From Aquilaria yunnanensis (Eukaryota; Streptophyta; Magnoliopsida; Malvales; Thymelaeaceae): a stretch of DNA of 64,000 nucleotides. Below the pieces are notes generated by a model. It saw only the letters and a program-made list of their open reading frames with translations, was not told the DNA's origin and ran no database searches. The stretch is from NCBI GenBank assembly GCA_039654915.1, contig CM077594.1, positions 47,693,001 through 47,757,000 of the forward strand, given 5' to 3'. Made by a program: the position numbers and the translations under genes. Positions 58,739 through 64,000 of this stretch are shown piece by piece. Every line of letters begins with the position of its first letter. Positions within the stretch are counted from its first letter, which is position 1.

Positions 58739-60711
58739 CTTCTTTAACTCATCCATCTCAGGAGCTGAGATCTTATAAGGTGGTATTGAAATAGGTTCAA
58801 CCCTAGGATGAAGATGGATTGCAAACTCAGTATCCCTCTTAGGTGGTAACCTATGCAGTTCTGCTGGAAACACTTCAAGAAACTGATTGGCTATAGGAAT
58901 CCTTTCAAGTTCCTCCTCTACAGCCACTCCATTTAATGAATAATGCTCTTCTTCATTGACTATAGGGATGGTATCCATAAGTCTAAGATGTAAACTTTTA
59001 GCACTAGATGCTAGTCCTCCTGTGCAAGTCATTCTAGCTCCCTGAGCATCAGTAATGTCGACTGAGTGATTCGCACAGTCAATTTGTGCCTTATGCTTAC
59101 TTAGCCAATCTATTCCTAATACTAGGTCATAAGACCTCAACTCTATCACCCATAACTCACAACAAAAATCATGGTCGCCTAATGCAAAGCATACCTAGTA
59201 ACCACTTCCTTGGTCACAATAAAACTCCTCCCTCCAGTCCTGATGAGTCTTAACTCATCAGAGATTTCTTGTTACAACTTAAACTTATCTACCAAGGTAG
59301 ATGATATCACTGAAAGAGTAGCTGTTGCATGAAAAAGCACTCTAACACTACCATTCTGAGAAGTAAAATTACCTCGAACGACAACTAGTTCTTTGGTCAC
59401 CTGACTCACCAAGGTGAAAACCCTCTAGTCAACTACTATTGTGGCTACACCAAGTTCATTTCCTTTGGTAAAGGGTGTAGGGGGTAGGTTCCTGGGTGAA
59501 CCTGGCAAAGGTCGAGCCCATGGGCATTGCTTCACCCAATGTCATTTCTGACCACAAATATTGCAATTATCAGTCCCCATGGTACATGGCCTCATCCTAG
59601 GGAATCGTCTACACTTAGGGCACAAACCCATTTTTTTTTTCTTGAAAGGACCTTGGCTTTCAACCATTGGTCGCTTTTCGACGCTCTTTCCTAAGTTGGC
59701 TAGTCTAACCTTCACTTTTTTACTAGATGTCCTCGTATCCTCAAATTCCCTTTCTAAGGCTAATGCCTTTTGAACCACTTGGCGATAACTCCTGATATCC
59801 ACTGTCGCCATATACCTTTGTAGCACGGGTTTCAAACCTTGAAAGAATTTCTTGGCCTTTAACTCGTCATTACCAACGATGTAAGGAGCATACCGAATAA
59901 GTGAATTATAATGCTGCTTATACTCTAGCACATACATCTCTCCTTGCACTAGATTCTCAAATTGGATCCCCTTTTAATCCTATGTAGCTTCACTAATATA
60001 TTCCTGTCAGAATTTCCTCTCGAAGTCTGACCAATTGAGCACCTTTTTCTTATGCTCTGGTCGAGTACCATTGCTTTCTCTGAGCATTTTCGTCACATCA
60101 ACCTACCATAAACTATCCCTCTCTCCCAAAAAGAAGGTTACTAAGGCCTTCCTTTGTTCAGACTCATAACCTCCACAAGTGAAAAGTCAATTCATCTTGG
60201 ATAACCAATCTTCTGCTCGATCAGGATCACCTATCCCATCAAAACTCGGTGCATCTATAGTCTTAAACTTTTATAACAGATGTGGGGTGTCTCTTCTCCT
60301 TGGAGCCTCCATAACCTCTAGCTTTTTTTCCTCCTCATGAACATGATTTCTCCGTTCATGAGCCCTAGGCATTCGCTGCTGCTTGGCAAGCCTTTCCTGA
60401 TCATTGTGTGGATCACTTTCATCTGGGACAACTTCTCTATCCTCATGATCTTGGAACAACTCAGTCATGATGGTAGCCATACCCTGTGCCACTTGGGCAA
60501 TAGTCTGAGATAACCCCTGAAGCACCCTAGATATTTCATCCAACCTTGCCACAACTGGGTCACTAGAACCCTCACCAGGTTCTCTAGCCCCTCTTGAAGC
60601 TCCTAACCTAGTGTCAACCACAGCAACCTGCAACCAAAGCCGGACAACATTCCCCAAATGTTGGTCAGTACTACCTTTCCTAGCTCCTGGACTTTCCAAA
60701 ACTAGATCTTA
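58739..60711 (-). pseudogene. gag-pol: Element G gag, protease and RT N-terminus
   Basis: Gag starts near 60699 (VVDTRLGASRG) and has the capsid domain (FDGIGDPDRAEDWLSKMN near 60200; LNWSDFERKF near 60020; EYKQHYNSLIRYAP near 59910). A zinc knuckle CNICGQK-stop-HWVKQC near 59560 keeps C-x2-C-x4-H-x4-C apart from a TGA. The protease region near 59310 reads FHATATLSVIS, where an active enzyme would have an Asp-Ser/Thr-Gly motif, so catalysis is lost. Protease C-terminus LVLGIDWLSKHKAQIDC and the RT lead-in ISIPPYKISAPEMDELKK follow to 58739. Several stops break gag and the protease. Confidence 0.87.
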
Positions 60712-60739
60712 GTTTTAGCCTCCAATAGCTATGAAATGA

Positions 60740-60758
60740 GCTCTAGGCTCTAATACTA
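60740..60758 (-). promoter_or_regulatory. Element G primer binding site
   Basis: TAGTATTAGAGCCTAGAGC on the minus strand is the tRNA-Met site TGGTATCAGAGC with two changes, five bases from the LTR end. Confidence 0.8.
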
Positions 60759-60763
60759 AAAAC

Positions 60764-62226
60764 TGACACGGTCATCCTTGGCCCTTGCCCAGGATACCTA
60801 TGAGAGCTAGTCTCAGAGTGGGTTGCAATTGGCCAGTTGAATATGTGCGCAAATTAAAACACCGTGATGCTAGTTGATTAACCTAGAATATGCAAGATGC
60901 ATGCTCTTCATGCTTTGACTTGGCCAAGAGATTTCCACAAAAAATAAGTTCAAATAGCCAAAGCATACAAAATCAACATTTATGTGAGTTTACTACAGAT
61001 AACAACTTTGTAGGAGCATTCATACATAAAGTAGACTAATGCCCTCACCCAAGAGCAGCCCTAGAGTCTAGGACTCCTCAAAACATAGACAATGGAGGCA
61101 ATTAAGAGTACTCTATATACAAGCCTCAACTGATACCATCTGGAACTAACTCCCACCTTAGATGCAAGTCCCTATGGAGAGTCACAAAAACCCTTGCCCA
61201 AGTGCTACTAGGCTCTGCAGCCAAAGGAATACACTAGTTAATACTATTACCTGATCAACAAGTTACCCAAGTACACTAGAATTGTAAAGATTCTCAAGGG
61301 AAATACCTACAACAAAAGCTAACTACCGTAATAGCCCTCAATGGTTAGCTGGTCCAACAACTTCAGAATCTGAACAACATAACTAGGGAGTGAGAACATA
61401 AACATTCTCAGTAAAGGTCTTCATGGCACCTGCAAGAAAATTACTAAGGACTCTACATATGATAACATATATAAGCTGTTGTGAGCTCATACAGCCTGAG
61501 GGTCTGATATATGCACATATAACTATGTCCCTTTGGACCTCTCCTCATCCTAGTCCTTGAACTACAAGGCATAGCCTTTGGACCTCTCCTCATCCTAGTC
61601 CCTTTGACCTTTCTAGCAAAACTTAGAAAATTCAACCAACATCTCTGTGGCGATGCGTTGTGACAATTGGTAACGTTCTGCCAACCTTCTAGTATTGGTG
61701 ACACATCATGTACAGTGGTACAAAACTGGCGACGCATCACCAATCTAGGAATCTATAGAATTTTCACAGATTTTGCTGCTATGAACTTTGGACACTTACC
61801 AAACATATCAACCATGCTTTCTTAGCCTCCAAACTTCACATACATGTAAAACGTATTGCATAGATCAGAACCAATTATCACAAGCCAATCTATGATGCAT
61901 TATAATATCATTACAGTTATCATAAACCTCATAGTCCACCATGATTTAACCTTGTCCACTAACTAATGTTATTGCTAGAATTACTCAAATTCTTCAACCA
62001 ACCTCATTCCAATAGCATTAATTGAACTCAAAAATACAACTCCCTTACCTCAACTCCAAGTAACAAGCAAGAATTAAGCACTTTTCCATTCCATTAAGCC
62101 CACCAAAGCACCACTTAAGTTCCAAGCAAAACGTAGGCACCAAACATCAAATTCTTACATTCTAACCAAAACCCAAGCTCCTAACTAACCAATAAACCTA
62201 AAATCAATCAAGAACACATTGGTTAC
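60764..62226 (-). repeat. Element G 5' LTR, partial
   Basis: The LTR ends ACCGTGTCA (minus strand) next to the primer site and extends right for 1463 bp until H cuts it. There is no gene in it. ctttggacctctcctcatcc occurs twice (near 61530 and 61577), a short internal duplication. Confidence 0.8.
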
Positions 62227-63102
62227 TAATGCCCGGTGGCATCCTCATCGTATGACATGTTGGCCTAAAGGAGAAACTTTCGGTAGGAGGGTGCCTGAAG
62301 CAGTCGGAAGAACAAGGGTTAGGAGCTCCCCGTAATGTGTTTTCAAGGGAGGAGCCTTTCACACCCAAGTCAGTATTTGGGGAGTAAAGAGAAGAGAGTG
62401 GAGAGGAAAGAGTAGAAAGAGTTCTGTGTCCTTACCAAGATCATTCCCAAGTTTTAATAGAAGGGTGTAGGAAGGAGGCCATTTGGCAAAACCCGCTCAG
62501 ATCGTGACACACGTACGGTCGAATGTGGTCTGTACCTTTCAGAGATAGGTATTTCCAGCTGGCCGTAGGCCATTCTGGACAGAGGTCAGGGGTGTGTGTG
62601 AGGTCTCTGTGTTAGAAGCTCCTTAACCATTTTTGTCATGTCTCAACAAGACCTACTTGGGAAGCTAGAACCCTTCGGAGTATGGAACTCCTTCAGGCGA
62701 GAGGCCTCCTTCGGCCTGACATTACCACCGAGTGTTGTTAGGTGAAGTCCTTCAATAGAATGGGTCACCTCTAGGAGATGTTCTCCCTTGCCGAGGATGG
62801 GGATATACACTCCCGAAGTTGGTGGGCTCGCCCATCCAAGGGTGGTTGTACATGCCCTTTCTGAGGTCGGTCCAATCACTTACCAAGGGTAGTTGAGGTC
62901 GGGGCTAGGTCTTGATCGAAGGTGGTCTTTGCCTAGGTGATCAAATCTCGGAGACATTGGCCCTTCGGTTGAAGGGTGCTGTTCACACCGAGGATGGTGG
63001 GGGCTTCCCTTTTTCCCAAGGTTGGGCACGTGTGTTCCCCAAGGGTGGTACTCACCAAGCCAATTTAGGAAATCTCCAAGGGTAATAGCCCTTTGGCCAC
63101 CA
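62227..63102 (-). repeat. Element H 3' LTR
   Basis: On the minus strand it opens TGGTGGCCAAAGGGCTATTA and closes GGGCATTA, a diverged relative of A's and B's LTRs. The minus-strand ATG at 62258-62256 is again 32 nt before the LTR end. The final CA has become TA. Confidence 0.85.
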
Positions 63103-63868
63103 CATAGCCCCCTCGGGAAGCCGAAGTTGTATCTTCGGTGCTTTAGCTTTTACAAGCGTATCATGGAACTCTTGGGAGGTGATAACTGTTTCAACTAGTA
63201 TGACTGGACTTTTGACTGAGGTTACCTTCTTCAGAAGAGGGCACCTCTTTGGTTTAAGATGTCTCTTTAAGCCAAGGTAGTCCCGTCATCGTTCAAGCAG
63301 TACTTCCTCATTCTTGGCCGAGCTTTTGATTTTCCTAAAGTTGTTACATCGGACCGAAGTACATATTCCCTTTCTGATTTTTTGTTGCCTCAGTGAATCG
63401 TCACATCTTCTTGGTCGGATAGATGCGTCACTTCGGGCTAAGCTTGCATAGGTCTGCTAGCTGTCAGGAGGCGTGCCCTTGTTTCCCGTGTCAGGTGACA
63501 TGTGTCACCTGGTGACTGGCGAATAGTTGCATCCGTTACATTAGTTGTGTCTTTTTGAATTCGAGGGATCATTATGGCGACGCTTCGCCTGCCTCATTCG
63601 GCCTATATAAACCATTCCTCCTCAAATTTTTTCCACACTTTTGTTCTTTTGCTATCTTTTGCTCTCGAGTTTCCTCTTCTCTCTGTCTTTTTTCGGTGGC
63701 GGTGCTAGAGGCGGAGCAATTTTCGGTGACACTTGCTGTGATCTTCTGAAGTTCATACCTTGTTTGAGCTAGGTGGGTCTTTTTTTGAAGTCATTCTTTA
63801 GTATTTTTTGTTTGTCTTTCCATTCTTTTTCTTTCGCCTTCCCAACGTTAGACTTTTCCTTTCCAAAC
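63103..63868 (+). promoter_or_regulatory. Element H polypurine tract and antisense-gene promoter
   Basis: catagccccctcgg at 63103-63116 is the polypurine tract complement. GGCGACGCTTCGCC at 63576-63589 and TATATAA at 63604-63610 match the antisense promoters of A, B and D, but the gap is 14 nt instead of 45. TATA to ATG is about 260 nt. Confidence 0.72.
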
Positions 63869-64000
63869 ATGTCTGCTCCCCATGTTAAGACCTATCCCAT
63901 TCCTCAAAGCTGGCTTTCTCTCAACTCTCATGCTAGCTGTGCCACTTCGGAGAAAGTTCAGAAGTGGTCGGCCAAATTCTTCCTTATTTCTTATGCTATC
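63869..64000 (+). CDS. Element H antisense gene, first 44 codons
   Basis: ATG at 63869 starts MSAPHVKTYPIPQSWLSL and continues with SHASCATSEKVQKWSAKFF to the window end, still open. It aligns with the N-terminus in A (VPESWKPLLAHPCCTTPEK, then a Lys/Trp-rich stretch and FFLPSYA) after a few extra residues. Too little is visible to judge its integrity. Confidence 0.75.
   Translation, partial: MSAPHVKTYPIPQSWLSLNSHASCATSEKVQKWSAKFFLISYAI

Larger units (their letters stand above)
57216..62226 (-). mobile_element. Element G: outermost Ty3 chromovirus-like element, minus strand
   Basis: From right to left G has a 5' LTR (60764 rightward, cut by H at 62227), a Met-tRNA primer site, gag, protease and RT to 57216, where the E-family LTR interrupts it. 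The rest of pol and the 3' LTR lie beyond the left edge of the window. A solo LTR of A's family splits RT. The sequence is AT-richer than the Tat elements and carries many stops, as expected for the oldest layer. Confidence 0.87.
62227..64000 (-). mobile_element. Element H: Tat-lineage element, 3' end only
   Basis: The left part is a 3' LTR (62227-63102), then a polypurine tract, promoter region and the start of a plus-strand antisense gene running off the edge. The order equals the left ends of A and B. The insertion is in G's 5' LTR; the TSD would be GTTAC (62222-62226) with its partner beyond the window. Confidence 0.85.

Overview
The window is plant heterochromatin made almost wholly of LTR retrotransposons. 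I see no host protein gene, rRNA, tRNA or CRISPR array. Three things point to a seed plant: chromovirus (Tekay-like) Ty3 elements primed by initiator tRNA-Met, Tat-lineage Ty3 elements with a TGGCGCCGTCTGTGGGA primer site, two RNase H domains and an extra antisense gene, and several solo LTRs. The species cannot be named from the sequence.

The layout is a nest read from its junctions and 5-bp target-site duplications (TSDs). The outermost element is G, a minus-strand Ty3 chromovirus-like element (pol and gag 57216-60711, 5' LTR from 60764). Next is E, a plus-strand Tekay-like chromovirus. E has a cut 5' LTR at 1154-2106, gag-pol in three pieces (2273-3915, 6412-8756, 53595-54611) and a 3' LTR at 54624-57101. 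E's integrase is split by D, a plus-strand Tat element at 8757-53589 (TSD TGCGT). D holds C, a plus-strand Tat element at 11967-44462 (TSD GTTCC/GTACC). C holds B, a minus-strand Tat element at 19830-41834 (TSD ATAGC). B holds A, a minus-strand Tat element at 21854-32945 (TSD ATTGC). LTR divergence judged by eye rises from A to B to C to D, as this order requires.

Side insertions are a copia-like LTR cut by the left edge (1-1153), a solo LTR of E's own family (3916-6406, TSD ATATC), a 3.1-kb solo LTR (47134-50230, TSD TGGTT), a copia-like solo LTR (50549-51964, TSD GTAAA/GTAAT), a solo LTR of A's family inside G pol (57870-58733, TSD AATTG), and a further minus-strand Tat element H that enters G's LTR at 62227 and runs off the right edge.

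The most interesting system is in the Tat elements A, B, C, D and H. Each has a conventional LTR-driven gag-pol. Each visible 3' half also has a convergent antisense gene with its own TATA box 220-290 bp upstream of its ATG. In A and B this gene has three GT-AG introns at matching positions and phases, and the matching sites are recognisable in C. In A, B and D a 14-bp motif GGCGACGCTTCGCC (or one base different) lies exactly 45 nt upstream of the TATA box once a later insertion is discounted. In the same elements Gag starts inside the LTR, 31-32 nt before its end, and reads through the primer binding site. No gag-pol copy here is fully intact; A is the least damaged.
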